Positions 11,826-22,477 are shown, numbered from the stretch's first letter. The stretch: 64,000 nucleotides of DNA from Cheiracanthium punctorium (GCA_038373885.1 JAWZYV010012283.1:186001-250000), one strand, 5' to 3'. Translations and numbers: made by a program. The notes: generated by a model not told the origin, from the letters alone.

Positions 11826-12357
11826 TTGTCAGAGCGGCAAGATGATATAATTCGTGGTGCTGAATACGCCAATCAGCAAAGGATTATGTACATGAAGATA
11901 TGGATAACGGTTTTCCTGAAACCTTAAATGAGCAGTAATAATAGGTTGTGAGCTTGTGTAAATTGCCAAATAATGAAAAGTCGCCATTGGTGGCAAGCTA
12001 TCCTAGCTGTTCCGTAGTTTTTATCAAAGAAAACATGTGAAGTACTGTTTTATTAGTAGAGCTAATTATTAACTATACATATACGCAAGTCGCTGAATTA
12101 TGAAAAATCGCCATAATTGGCTAATACGTAAGGTGTTCCATGGGTGTCACATAATTAAAAATAGTGCGAAGTTTAAATCCTTATGTTCCAAGGAACATGC
12201 AAGAAACAAGCTAAGTGTAGCTCGGTAACATTCTATCTGATCCAAACAATGCGTTTCGTTTGTTGAAATTATGCCTTTTTTACGAATAAGCCTTATTAGA
12301 GGTCGAATGCCTCATACGAAAAGCGAGCGTAGCGAGTCTAGGGGACTTGGCCCCTAG
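11826..12357 (+). mobile_element. Helitron-like fragment with 3' hairpin end
   Basis: It is homologous to the 3' half of the Helitron at 26801-28373: shared landmarks are ATGGATAACGGTTTTCC, GCCAAATAATGAAAAGTCGC and GCGAGCGTAGCGAGTCT. It ends in a GGGGACTTGGCCCC hairpin and CTAG at 12354-12357 followed by T, the usual Helitron 3' signature. The 5' end is not found, so this is a truncated copy. Confidence 0.75.
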
Positions 12358-12924
12358 TTGAAGGAAAAAACTATCAAAGTGCTTGGATAAAATCAATAAA
12401 TAAACTTTGTTATTACTCACAGGACCTTTAAAAAAGGTATACGCGTTTCCAAAGCAGCAAAAGAGTGCTTTCTTCATTAGTACCTAAATGTGTACCATCC
12501 AATTGACAGCAAAGCATGAAAGTGAAAAAAAACTAATGAAAAAAAAATATTTTGTGTTTTTATGCTTTGCTGTTTGTTGGATGGTGCGCATTAGGTACTG
12601 ATGAAGAAAGACCCCGTTTGTTGCTTCCGAAACGCTTATACATTTTTAAAAGGTCCTGTGAGTAATTACAAAGTTTATTGTTTATCAATTTACTTTCCTT
12701 AGCGCATATTTTCTTACGCTACCTTGATAATTAAATATAGAGATTATTGCCAATGAAGTATTGCTTTAGCCGTTAAATAGTTTTGCTTTGTTTAGTTTGC
12801 AGATTCAAAAATCGTGCCCACCCTGATTATTTTCGGGCCCACCCACTGAACTAACCCTAGCTACGGGCCTGCTTCCAGGCCACCGAGCAACAATATCTAG
12901 AATATTGGCTTTGGCATCACACAC

Positions 12925-13379
12925 CTATAAAAAGAGAAGTTATAATGCTTTTAATCAAATTACAAAAAACTAAGCATTTGAGTTAAAATATTATTTAAAC
13001 TAGCTGCTTAGTCCAGCATTTTATGGGACATAAAATAATGGTAATGACTACATTAAATCTATAAGCGGGGGGGGAGGGTCTCACACAAATGTGTAATAAT
13101 AATAATAATTAACCTCCACTTTTCATATATTTCCCAGATAATACTACTAAAAAATAAAATGTGTGTGTGCACCAAAATAAAAATGTTTGTTTTTACTGTC
13201 TCTCATTGTTTTAATACGTAAAAAAGATGTGACACTTGTAAATGTTAGTGTGAAATTTGTAGCATATCAAACAGTTTCACTGTTGTATTCTTTTTTTGTT
13301 TGTTTGTTTGTTTGTTTTCTTAAATCAATAATTTCAAAGTTATGAACTATACTATAGACAAGGAACTCCTGTTGGGGAA
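12925..13379. other. 3' part of Harbinger intron 2
   Basis: Intronic sequence ending in the ATAG acceptor at 12925-12928. It has a G-run near 13068, a short (TAA)n tract near 13097 and a (TTTG)n tract near 13290-13315. No gene. Confidence 0.5.
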
Positions 13380-13640
13380 AAAAGGTTATTTATTTATTTG
13401 TCAAATGCCAGTTACATTGGCCGTTAGGCCATTAAACTCCTAGCCCGCCAATAGCACTGAAATCTACAAGAAAAATTTGTCAGGGTTTCACACTTGTCCA
13501 AATGTTCTGCCGTCATTGGCCGTCTACTATCATATAAAACACACAACAGCGAATCTGCTAGTCCAATGCGAAATAAATGATTCACGGCAAAGTTGCAGCA
13601 GATTTTGTGTAACCCAGGGTGCACCACGAGGTCTGCTACA
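13380..13640 (-). mobile_element. 3' end of a non-LTR retrotransposon
   Basis: The minus strand encodes HPGLHKICCNFAVNHLFRIG and, further on, SLLCVLYDSRRPMTAEHLDKC and YWRARSLMA before a stop. This resembles the C-terminal zinc-knuckle region (CxxC...AEHxxxxC, then YWxARxLM) that follows the RT in jockey/R1-like LINEs; the second Cys is replaced by Tyr. After the stop come about 50 bp of untranslated sequence and an AAATAAATAAAT tail. The 5' part is absent, as in most reverse-transcription truncations. It sits inside Harbinger intron 2. Confidence 0.7.
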
Positions 13641-14175
13641 TTACACCCCGGAAAAAAAGGGTTAGGCCAAATGTATTTTTAAAAATACGAACATGTATTG
13701 GATGTAACCTTTTGATGCAGATTTCGGTATATTTGCAAAATTAATTTTTCAACTTAAGGGACATCTTAAATGACAGTTTTAATATAAGATTGAAACATGA
13801 AAAATAAATAATGAAGCATTTAATTTTAGGTTTAAGAAACTTACAATTTGAACATTAATTGAGAACTTTCCCTTACGATTGATGTAAGAGAACCAGTCTT
13901 CTGTGCAGGGTCTCTCAATTAATATGTGAGTGCCATGAATAACGCCGACAGCATTTGGGATTCTGTGAAGTTCAAAGAATTCAATTTTCTTCTTCAATTT
14001 TTCGTCTGCAGTTTGAGGAAAATTGATGAAATGTTTCATTATATAATTTAAACAATCCGGAGCACACTCTGTTGACATTCCTACTAATTGTTGCTCTTGA
14101 AAGCTGGAGAAAGTGGTCATCACCAATCACAGTTTGGAATGACCCACTTCCGAAAAATCTTAATGTAGACAAAAC

Positions 14176-14657
14176 CTATGGATCCAGGGAAAAAAAAGAT
14201 TAGTTAATTCATATAAGTAAACTTATATGTATGTGCACGAAGACATGCACACACATATACATACATGTATTTATTTAGGTTAGGATAGGTGTGCATTCAG
14301 CACAGCTTTTGTATACCAGAAAACATTGGACATTAATTAATAGTTTATTTTCTTTGAAATAAAGCAGGCATTTTTTTTGTCGCGAATTAATAAATTACAC
14401 AATACAGTGAGATTGTTGGCATTGTACACTTGCTTTTGCAAATTATTACATAGACTAATATTACTAGCTTAATATTTTCCAGGCCAGTTGTTATAAATGG
14501 ATATTTTTCAATTATTAGCAAAGAACCAGCGATAATTTTAAGTTGTAAACTTTTTATTTTTAAAGGAAAAATTAGATAGTTTAATTACTTCTGTAGGTCT
14601 CCTAAAATACGGAAAAGAAAATGCAAGTGTTCGACACATTCAACATTCACCGTTAGT
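14176..14657. other. 3' part of Harbinger intron 1
   Basis: Intron sequence with the acceptor ATAG at 14176-14179. It contains a short TATGTATGTGCA/ACACATATACATACATG segment near 14230. No gene. Confidence 0.5.
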
Positions 14658-15350
14658 TAGTGGCGTATTAGTTAAGTTAGGGGGAGGGCAGAGGGGAAGC
14701 CTGCCCCAGGTGGCAAAATCCTTGTCGTTGACTTATTTTAAAGAGATGGCATTTTTTTATAAATATATTTAATATCAGTCAGAAAGTAATTCAATCAATT
14801 TTTGAAATAACTATTTCACTTTTCCTTTATATTATCATGTTTTCAATCCTTCGGCTTTTAAAACTTATATCAATATTTGTCCCCCCCCCCCACCCCAACA
14901 TCATTTTACCTTGCAGCCGCTTTACCTTTATAAATTACTTTCACCTGTTATGTCTTTTCTTTTTAAAGCCTACCTGGATATACATAAGGATTAGGAGATT
15001 AAGGTTTCGTTTTCGTGTGTAGGGGCGGTGGCGTGGTATGGTTATCATCGCATCGGGGAGCCGTCTTCGAAGGGGTGCAATTCCGAAAGGGTTTTTTTGG
15101 GGACAAAGCAAAAGAGACAACTATTTTTATGTTTGCAGGGGTGGCACCAGTACTCCGTTTTTTACTTAGAATTTCTAAGGTTCTCTCTCACCTAAGAATT
15201 TCTAAGAAAAAATCTGCATGAAGCTAAGTATTTCCTTGTTCTATATAAACGTTTATCTTTATGATAATATTATATTTACATGTGTGTGGGGGGACGGGGC
15301 GGTATATTTGGCATCTGCCCCGGGCGGCAGAAACCTACGCTACGCCACTG
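14658..15350. mobile_element. hAT non-autonomous element, CAGTGGCGTAGC family
   Basis: A 693-bp element, ends TAGTGGCGTA and TACGCTACGCCACTG, with an exact 8-bp TSD, CCGTTAGT (14650-14657 and 15351-15358). Internal G-rich edges read as GCCCCAGGTGGCA and TGCCCCGGGCGGCAG. A 273-bp relative with the same inner edges is at 22580-22852. No coding region. It lies in Harbinger intron 1. Confidence 0.92.
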
Positions 15351-15358
15351 CCGTTAGT

Positions 15359-15500
15359 GCATGCTGAATGTCGACATTTGCCGGTATAAGTGAGAAATAA
15401 GGATATTTAGAAAATATTTCAAGACATTCGCCGAACAACTATGTGAATGTTGACATTCACTGGTGAAAGTCGACATTTTCCAGATTTCGGACTTTCACGG
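15359..15500. repeat. GAATGTCGACATT palindrome array
   Basis: Repeats of a TGTCGACATT/AATGTTGACATT core on both strands, for example GTGAATGTTGACATTCAC near 15442-15459. The array continues on the other side of the MITE (TTCGACACATTCAACATTCAC near 14628), so the MITE split it. The style resembles the subterminal arrays of the CCCAG..AGCACA elements. Confidence 0.55.
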
Positions 15501-15672
15501 TAACTGTAACATATATATCCAGCACATTATCACACAAATTTGGCAATATTTTTTTGGCACTACCCCTATAATGGAAAAGTACTAATAATTTTTATAAAAT
15601 ATTTGCTTTGCTATATAGGTACTCAGTATAAGAAATGTTTATGTAATAATGTGCATCAAACATGAACATGGT

Positions 15673-16314
15673 ACACCCTCAAAAAAAAAAGTATTCGAGT
15701 AAGAGATAAATTTCCTTCGGTGGAGTTTGCCGGGAAATGAACGAATGTTTCCTTGTGGAGGTACCGAACCGATCCATGAACACTTTATTGGACGCAATTA
15801 AGGAAAATATCGAAAAAGAAAGTATAATATATTCCAATCCATGAAAAGCATACTGCACTAGTAAGTTGGAAGAAGAAAGTTTCGAACATTTCAAAGTCAA
15901 CCACAGGTACAAGTTTGTCAATCCAGAAACTGGAACACACATGCAAAAAATAGACTGTGGGAATAAGAAACACAGAGGAATGTCCCGCCATCATCTCAAA
16001 AGTTATCGAACGGAATTTTTGTGGAGAAGGCATATGGAGGACCGACCCATTTGAAAAACTTTTAAGTGATATTAAAATGTTTATGCTCCGAAGCAAAAAT
16101 TTTTTAAACCATTTATTAACTGTTTTGTATGTGTATGCTGTGTGTTGTGGCCAATAAAGACTGCTTCATGTGATATGTTCCAGCGACTGTGTGCTGTTGC
16201 CAAAAAGTGCTTTGCGAGATTTGCACTAGTATAATGGGAAAGCACAATAATTATTAATATACAAAACAAACATAGAAAATTTATCTCTTACTCGAATACT
16301 TTTTTGGAGGGTGT
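15673..16314 (+). mobile_element. Merlin-type transposon remnant
   Basis: The ends are ACACCCTC then AAAAAAGTATTCGAGTAAGA, and on the other side the inverted copy, giving terminal inverted repeats of about 40 bp. The interior encodes an ISXO2-like transposase fragment (15741-16060), which defines the Merlin superfamily. At about 640 bp it is an internally deleted copy. No exact TSD could be set at its limits. It lies inside Harbinger intron 1. Confidence 0.8.
15741..16060 (+). pseudogene. ISXO2-like (Merlin) transposase fragment
   Basis: Across frame changes the plus strand reads FLVEVPNRSMNTLLDAIKEN, then ESIIYSNP and KAYCT, then LEEESFEHFKVNHRYKFVNP and ETGTHMQKID, then GMSRHHLKSYRTEFLWRR. 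The order (VPDR..TL...I, IxSD.w.AY, VNHs.xFVdP.TGxHTQ.iE, hL.Ef.wR) is that of DDE ISXO2/Merlin transposases. The expected catalytic Asp in IxSD is Asn here, the Glu/Asp after TQ is Asp, and there are in-frame stops. The N-terminal third is missing. Not functional. Confidence 0.82.
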
Positions 16315-16633
16315 GCATACAAAAAAGCCTTGATATAATAGACTGATTCCATTAAAATGAAATTTATAAGAATGCATTTACCATACAGTTAATTGAAGTA
16401 AATATCATTGTATTGGACTTAAGTGTCTGGCCCCACAAATTTTACAATTTTTGCCCGGTGTGTTATTATTATGTAAACAAAAGTTCAAATTTCAGCAAAT
16501 TGCCAGTTTCTGAGTAAGGCTGAATCCCAGCCTGGACAGTATATTAAACATACATATTTAAATAAAATTTGGCAATATTATAAGTGATCAAACACTACCT
16601 AAAATTGTTAATGTATGTCTGTTATAACATACA

Positions 16634-16883
16634 CAGTAGCGGATTCAGGGGAAGGGCTAGGGGGCTTCAGCCCCCACCCTAAAGAGATTGCTAAAGGGTA
16701 GCATTCTGCTTCATTATGCACTTTGAATATGTAAAGAGATCTTTTTTAATCACTTAGCCCCTCCCAAAAGTTTTTACGTTGGTTTAGATTAAAATTTTGC
16801 TTTATTGTATATTTTGTTTGGGCGAAATAAGCTTTTTTCAAAATTTAGCCCCTCCCAAAAGAGAGTTTCTGGATCTGCCACTG
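16634..16883. mobile_element. hAT MITE, CAGTAGCGGATTC family, copy 1
   Basis: A 250-bp element with ends CAGTAGCGGATTCAGG and CTGGATCTGCCACTG, and the internal palindrome GGGGGCTTCAGCCCCC. Direct relatives occur at 31313-31561 and, inverted, at 51015-51251. Flanking octamers AACATACA and AGCATAGC match only in part, so this TSD is eroded. Confidence 0.85.
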
Positions 16884-17154
16884 AGCATAGCTAGTACAAT
16901 TAGTAAAAAATAATTTATTTCTGCGGAACCATGAGAAACAATATATTACAGGAAAATATAAAATTCCTTGATTTCTCATTCAGACATACAAATCAGATTT
17001 AAATGTATTGTATTCTTCATCAAGTATTCAAAAACGAATTTCTAATAATCACTCATCACAGTGGAGATAAGCTACTAGCTGTTGTCATTTTGATAATAAA
17101 AACAATCACTGTACAACATCAAAAATTATTTTTAAAAAATAGCAATACACATAC
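16884..17154. other. 5' part of Harbinger intron 1
   Basis: Intron sequence. The donor GTATGT is on the minus strand at 17154-17149. No gene seen. Confidence 0.6.
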
Positions 17155-17786
17155 CTGCAGCTCAACGGGATATCTGTTTGGTTTCAGCTCAATTTTCTCC
17201 TGCAAAATATCACAGAGAAACAAATACGTTTCGCGATCAACTCTAAATCTTTGGCAGAATTCCCTGTCGGATAATTCCAAGGGATTGCCTCTTAATTTTA
17301 AATACCGAGGTACACGACGCCTTCGTTGTTGTTGTAATCCTCTAATCAATAGTACGTCCGCCATGTTCGAGAAAACGATCGCTTTTGGAAAAACGATAGC
17401 AAAACACAGATCGCAGTGTCTCGTGATCCAAAAGCGATAGACAGGTTTCACTTGAACAGGAAACATAGGAATCAGTCGAAAACTTCCCCGCTCGCAACAG
17501 AAAACGATAGAAGTATGTTTCGTTTGAATCTGGCCCTAAGAGAAAATACTAGTGTTTCTGTTGGGACGTTGGGTATTCAGAGTGTGAACAGTTTAGTATA
17601 AAAATGAAACAAAAAATCACTGCACCAAAAAGCACCCTTTCGGATGTCCACTCCTTTTTTACATTTTTTATTTCAAGCGCCAATCCCGCCCACCCACCCA
17701 CTCATATAAAAAAATAAGCCCCTTCAATATCGTGAGTTTTTTTCCGAGTGCACTTTTTTCCTCCCACCACATTCTTATCGCCATAG

Positions 17787-18000
17787 AATGGCCGAGAGGA
17801 TAAGACAGTGAAAATTGGTGGATGTGAGATGTGAGGTAGTGTGAAGGTCCAGAGTTTTGGCTTACACGGCATTTGCTGATCTAACGGTCTGGAGTTTTGG
17901 GCAGTTTTCTCCAAATGTAACATGAATATGTGTTAGAACCCCTTAAAATCTCGTTCGCCAAAGGTATCCTTACTTTATCAGATGGTCATCGTGCTTAACA
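17787..18000 (+). mobile_element. tRNA-derived SINE, family 1, diverged
   Basis: It begins with a polymerase III A-box-like TGGCCGAGAGGATAAGAC and continues into a body containing TCTAACGGTCTGGAGTTTTG, TTTTCTCCAAATGTAAC and TTAGAACCCCTTA. The same body, in inverted orientation, is in the well-bounded copy at 48257-48498. The B box is decayed and no TSD was found. Confidence 0.6.
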
Positions 18001-18009
18001 CAGTAACAT

Positions 18010-18231
18010 AGACCGTAGTCGACCAGCGAGGTTCGAAAATTTCAGAATTAACACCTTAAAAATGAATATTTTAAATCTTTTTGTTTAAATTAATATATAT
18101 TTATACACACACACACGCATACACACACATTTTTTTAATAAGTGGGTCTTCTGTAAGCAGAAGCGCAGCAGCTCAATAAGTTTAGGGGGGGAGGGAGATC
18201 GGTATGTTTCTATGAATTCTGGAAACTATTA
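18010..18231. other. non-coding interval
   Basis: AT-rich sequence with an (AC)n tract near 18100-18130 and a G-run near 18184. A GCAGCAGCTCAATAAGTTTAGG segment resembles one near 29848, so both may be pieces of one unrecognised repeat. Confidence 0.4.
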
Positions 18232-18630
18232 TGTTGTACGAAAGTTTCCCGCCACCATAAACATCGTCAGTAAACAGTTTGCGTTGGCGTATTTGCTCAT
18301 ATTTTTTCAACGATTTTTGGCATTTGAAAGAAAGAGACTTACTTTATAACACTGTGTTATGAAAGCTGTAAAAAAATATAGTTATCATTGAGTACAAAGT
18401 GTGTCAAATGGAACTATCACTATAGAAGATTAGAACCATCATTTACTTATAGTTGTGTTGCAAAAAGTCAGCTACAGAATATCAACGAATAATGAGTACG
18501 GCTTTAAATACTATTGCTGCATCACGTGACACTGTGCAGGTTTGGTACCAAAAGTTCAAAAAGAGTTATCTAAGGAGTTAGAAGTTAGTTTTTCAAGCAG
18601 ATTTGGCGGAAAACTTTCGTTACAACCTGA
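18232..18630. mobile_element. short TIR element (possibly mariner-like)
   Basis: Inverted ends GTTGTACGAAAGTTTCCCGCC-like at the left and GGCGGAAAACTTTCGTTACAAC at the right, about 20 bp with two or three differences, flanked by TA on both sides. About 400 bp long. A weak helix-turn-helix-like reading (ASRDTVQVWYQKFKK) is seen near 18520 but it is too short to classify. Superfamily not established. Confidence 0.5.
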
Positions 18631-18904
18631 TACAAAAAATAGAACTTATTTGAGGTTATTTTCATTTCTGGTTGGGAGTGTGTCTCAGAGATGACTTTTA
18701 CTATCCAGAAAAATAAGCTTTCTCTATAAACTGATAGAGTGATTGAGAAGGTTTTGAAGTATTTAGACCATTAACCGCATAGTTTCTTTATGAATGTTAA
18801 CGTGCATGGGCTATTTCGAGTGCCATGGTAAGACATAACACTAAACGTAGACAAAGACACTAAACATGGTAGACGACTGAAATATGAAAGTCCCGTGTTA
18901 GGGC

Positions 18905-19045
18905 CTACCACCCGGCTATCAAACTGCCTGGAATTTTGGTCGGTTTTCTCCAGGTGTGAGGTTAATAAAAAGTCTCCCGACCAAGAAATCTTCCTGGATC
19001 AGATCTCCCTCGTGTAGGTTTGCCGAAGCTCAAACCAAAGCAGAC
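18905..19045 (+). mobile_element. SINE family 1 body fragment
   Basis: It contains CTGCCTGGAATTTTGGTCGG, TTTTCTCCAGGTGTGAGG and a CTCCCGACCAAG segment, which is the 3' body of the SINE seen at 48257-48498. The tRNA-like head is missing. Confidence 0.5.
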
Positions 19046-20085
19046 CTCCCTCCCATACGGACACACAACTTGTCTGGCTTACGTATGTAAAATTGTTATT
19101 TCTGCAAGATTTTACAGCCTTCAAAATAAAATGTGCACCTAAACACTTTTTTTCCCTTAAAAAGTATACCTCTAAAATTATTGTAAATATTATGTGGTGG
19201 AAGGGAATTGGAAAAGCGCTTTTAAAAGTACTTTTAAAAGTGCATTTTGTTACTTAAAAGTACCCATTCCAGACTATCAATCATTTTAGTGCTAAAATAG
19301 AGCAAAAAATTCAATATACCACAAAAACTTTCCCTACAGCAAACGTTAAAAGACGGGAAAAGTCCTCCTACTTAAAAAATGACATCTTCAATATTGTTCG
19401 CTTTTTCCGCCCTCCATTCATAATATCTGTAAAATTTCGAACAAACCCCTAATTCCATGTCCACAGCAATTAGGGCACAGACAAGCAGACAAATCGAAAT
19501 CACAGACGATTCATCATCAATTTCTTAAGAAGGCGTTAAAATGGGGTAAAAAAGCACTTTAATCTTTCGATACTCCACAGTTACGTCATTTTTATAAAAA
19601 TATTCACGTGCCTTCTTCAATAATAATTATTGCCAAGGTATTTTAAAAATTCATTAAATGTATCTTAAACGGAGCTATAAATTTTGTCTTTTGATGTCTA
19701 CTTCAGTAGTGGAAAATTTTGCAAGTAAAATATAAAAGCAAGCAATTTTAAAAAGAAGAAAGGAATTAACAGATCTGACTAATATGCTTTCCTGTATAAC
19801 TAAACTCTTATTCCCTAATTTTGAATTAATCGATGTACGAACACTCCCCCAGCGATGCGTACGTGAAATTTTAAGACAACCTTGACAGTAATTAGGTTGG
19901 AGGGGATCAGAATCCATTCGTCTCCCTTTGATAACACTACCACGTCTCCCTCGTGTCATAGCCATTGAAAAAACTCCACCGCCGATACTACAGTGGACCC
20001 TCAGGCCTGCAGGACACCCCCATTGTGGCAGCTAATTGCCTCTCCGTTCTCACGAATTCTCAGAGGGGGAAGGGACAATTTCTGG
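19046..20085. other. non-coding interval with a short unassigned open frame
   Basis: It includes a palindromic TTTTAAAAGTACTTTTAAAAGT stretch near 19220. A 96-residue open frame on the minus strand (19675-19965) starts MAMTRGRRGSVIKGRRMDSD; its first part has a basic composition that could be coding, but no family or splice context was recognised. Confidence 0.35.
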
Positions 20086-20240
20086 ACACGGCCTTGCCGT
20101 TCAAAACGGCAAAAACAGAAAGTGAGAAAACTCGGCCTTGCCGCTTTTGAAGCACTCTTCAATTATTGACTATAGTCGGCCTTGCCAGTTTGAGAGGCAT
20201 TCTTGACGAACGGCTTAACTCGGGCTTGACAGTGCGAGGG
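20086..20240. repeat. four spaced copies of CGGCCTTGCC
   Basis: CGGCCTTGCCGTT, CGGCCTTGCCGCT, CGGCCTTGCCAGT and CGGGCTTGACAGT occur at intervals of about 35-50 bp from about 20088. They lie in a GC-richer island in otherwise AT-rich DNA. Function unknown. Confidence 0.6.
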
Positions 20241-21110
20241 TTAATCTTATGCATTTATGCATCATTTGGTCCGTAACACAACATATATGTTAGCATATAT
20301 AAAGCAGATACATGTGTAAATATTTCATACTGTAAAATTAATTTGTATAGCTAAAGAAGCCATTATAGGATAACAGTACTTAACAAGATTTTTAAAAATA
20401 ATTTCTTTATATTTTATTTATTTATTTGCATTGCAAAGCATAAAAGATACATGATTTTTTTTAAGTCGTGCATACCGATTTTATCTGTAATTTGATATTT
20501 TAGTAACGTATTTTTATGAGAAATTGCTGTAAATAAAGATTTGTTTTTAAACCAGGGGCGTAACTAGGTGTAGGGCTAGTTTGTTTCTTTTGTGTTTAAG
20601 CTAAACCTACACGAGGGGTATTTTCCTAGGGATGGGTGCCTTGGACGGAGGACTTGTGTAGTGTAGGGCTTATCCAAATCTACACAAATTATATTTTCTA
20701 TGCACATTTCATAACTTCAATGCATAAATTTACGTTATTTAAAAAGCATAAAATTATTTTACAGCACTTGTAATATGAAGAAACAATCATTTTACTTACT
20801 TTTTTAAGTACCTATAATTTACATGTTAAGTTAAATATTTTAAAATAAATTACTTTTTTATATTTATTTATTCATTTATTTTTTTAAGTAGGAAAACTGA
20901 CAAAAGCATGTTTCTTAGAAAAACATCAAAACATCTTTATAGGCAAAACTAGCAACGTTTAACATTTTTTAAACAAGATAAAGGCAGAAATTTAAACTGA
21001 TTTTAAAAGGTAAAATAACACAGATTACACAGTAAAATGTATATAACTTGTATATATACAAGTTTAAATATACAGTATTAGTTCAAGAAACCATGTATAG
21101 ATGTCAGCAC
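20241..21110. other. AT-rich non-coding interval
   Basis: No gene. Near 20585-20700 two inverted copies of a GTGTAGGTTTAGC-like segment lie around GGGGTATTTTCCTAGG, a possible small fold-back. Confidence 0.4.
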
Positions 21111-21125
21111 TAAACAACGGGCCCA

Positions 21126-21174
21126 ATAGCCTACAGACTAACCGCACCGTCGGTGCGGATAGTCTGTAGGCTAT
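21126..21174. repeat. near-perfect hairpin palindrome, 24-bp arms
   Basis: The arms 21126-21149 and 21151-21174 are inverted copies with one mismatch and a single base between them. The core is CCGCACCGTCGGTGCGG. A GGTTCGAATAG motif like a polymerase III B box follows at about 21184, so it may belong to a tRNA-derived repeat. Confidence 0.9.
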
Positions 21175-22366
21175 CGGCACCGCCGGTTCGAATAGAAACG
21201 GCCATAAACAATAGCTTTGAACTTTCTCCTTCTGTGTCGAACGTTGCTTCTCCGTATTGCTCGGGAGCAACACTGTTAATAGGAAGTAATGAGGTGATTG
21301 TTGCTATATTTTTCTAATCCATGAAAATCTCAAAGGGTTAAAGGTATCGAAATACTGACTTAGATAGTACTGCAACTAGAGTTTACGTCTCTCACGACGA
21401 ACCAACTAGAACGGTCCCCTCCCATGGAACCATAACTTATTTTGGAGCCCCCTACCAAGTCTGGTGCACGTGCCCCTAGTTGCCCCTGGCAGCAGATATG
21501 AATAATAAAATCGCAGACCGTTTTGTGTTATCTTAAACTGCGTCGCATTTTAATTCGCAATCCGTCGTCTGTCAAGTCAAGTAAGTTGGGCACGATCATG
21601 AAAGTGTATTGTCTCTCTGCTACTGACCCTCAAGCACCAAAATTAGGTTCACTAAAATATAAATGAGAAACTGGCCCCAACCTGTGACAGGGCGGCAACT
21701 AAAGGGGGGGGTAAGCGGGGACAAACACCGGGAGACATTCTAAAAGGAATGCCAAAATCTGTTATGGTTTCTTATGATGGGCGCGGCTCCTTGCGAGGGG
21801 GCACACGACACTAATTATGGTTTGCCCCGGGTGACATAAACTCTAATTGCGGCATTGCCTGTGAAAATGACCTCTTTTTGCCCACTATTTACAGCAACAG
21901 GTCTTTTTTTCTAACTCTGAACAATTAATTTCAGACAAGCTTAAAATCGCTGCCCCTTGACTTTTGCGTTCCTAAGAAATTATGTAACTTGGCCATTTGG
22001 TAGAATCTGCCATCGTTCCTGTTCTGTTGAAAAGCTTCTGTGACTCTATTCTTTTGTTGATTTTTGCAGGGGATTTTTTTTTAAATCTGATAGTATATTT
22101 GGGTTATAAATACATGATCTGTGTTCAAAATCATAACTTTCCCACCCTGACTTTTTAGACTAGGGGGGCAATTTTTACAACTGCAGGGGCAATTGCCCCA
22201 CCTTGCCTTCTCCCAGATAACGCCTATGCCACCATCTACCAGGTTCAGTGTCTTTACTTATTTATTTATTGTAGTATAATTTATTTAGAAAACTGAGCCC
22301 AACCTCAAGAAGCTAGCATTTCATGTTTTATATTTATTATATTTTTTATCTGTTAGAGTATCTTTA
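21175..22366. other. non-coding interval with unresolved MITE pieces
   Basis: Several G/C-run segments (GGAGCCCCCTACCAAG near 21442, CAGGGCGGCAACTAAAGG near 21689, GGGGCAATTGCCCC near 22184) look like MITE cores, but their ends could not be paired. No gene. Confidence 0.4.
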
Positions 22367-22477
22367 ACCCCAGTAGCACAACTAGTTCAAAAAACGTTTA
22401 AATTACGTTGGAAACACGTTTTTTGACGTTAAAAAACGTGTTTTAAACGTCTTTTGGACTAATTGTGCTACTAGGGA
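22367..22477. mobile_element. miniature element with CCCAG..AGCACA ends
   Basis: A 110-bp element with ends CCCAGTAGCACAACTAGTTC and, inverted, GACTAATTGTGCTACTAGGG. The interior is almost entirely inverted copies of AAAACGTTTAA/ACGTTTTTTGACGTTAAAAAACGT. It shares its ends with the much larger elements at 33275-34887 and 36621-45043. Confidence 0.75.

Larger units (their letters stand above)
9783..12871 (+). mobile_element. hAT transposon, 3.1 kb, inserted in the Harbinger exon
   Basis: The ends are CAGGCCCGTAGCTA and its inverted partner TAGCTACGGGCCTG. An exact 8-bp TSD, CTTCCAGG, flanks it at 9775-9782 and 12872-12879, as expected for hAT. The TSD lies in Harbinger coding sequence (ARWPGSTHD), which proves the order of events. 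Inside are a decayed DUF4371-type transposase (10000-10990), a MITE with its own TSD (11101-11294) and a Helitron 3' fragment (11826-12357). Confidence 0.93.
9749..17364 (-). pseudogene. Harbinger-type transposase gene, three exons, broken
   Basis: Exon 1 (17364-17155) starts MADVLLIRGL and ends PVELQ before GTATGT. Exon 2 (14175-13845) follows ATAG with VLSTLRFFGSGSFQTVIGD, a canonical Harbinger segment, and ends SINVQI before GTAAGT. Exon 3 resumes after ATAG at 12924 with VCDAKANILDIVARW and, after a hAT insertion at 12871-9783, PGSTHDAHMW. Exon 2 has a frameshift near 13985. The first catalytic motif, normally GxIDGTHI, reads GVIHGTHI, so the Asp is replaced by His; the second Asp (STHD) is kept; the region with the catalytic Glu is lost to the BEL insertion. 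Splice sites and exon phases agree. Confidence 0.87.
9749..17539 (-). mobile_element. PIF/Harbinger transposon remnant (5' end present, 3' end lost)
   Basis: The element reads on the minus strand. Its 5' terminus is proposed at 17536, GGGCCAGATTCAAACGAAAC, preceded by TTA (17537-17539), which fits the TWA target preference and G/C-rich termini of PIF/Harbinger. The transposase gene follows with two introns. Its 3' part and the other terminus are missing because the BEL element inserted near 9745 and the far side is truncated. The introns contain later insertions: a hAT MITE (14658-15350), a Merlin element (15673-16314), a MITE (16634-16883) and a non-LTR tail (13380-13640). A hAT element (9783-12871) splits exon 3. 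Confidence 0.75.

Noticed and set aside
19675..19965. host gene exon (96-residue minus-strand frame)
   Set aside because: The first half looks basic and possibly coding, but there is no family match, no convincing splice sites and the second half is low in complexity.
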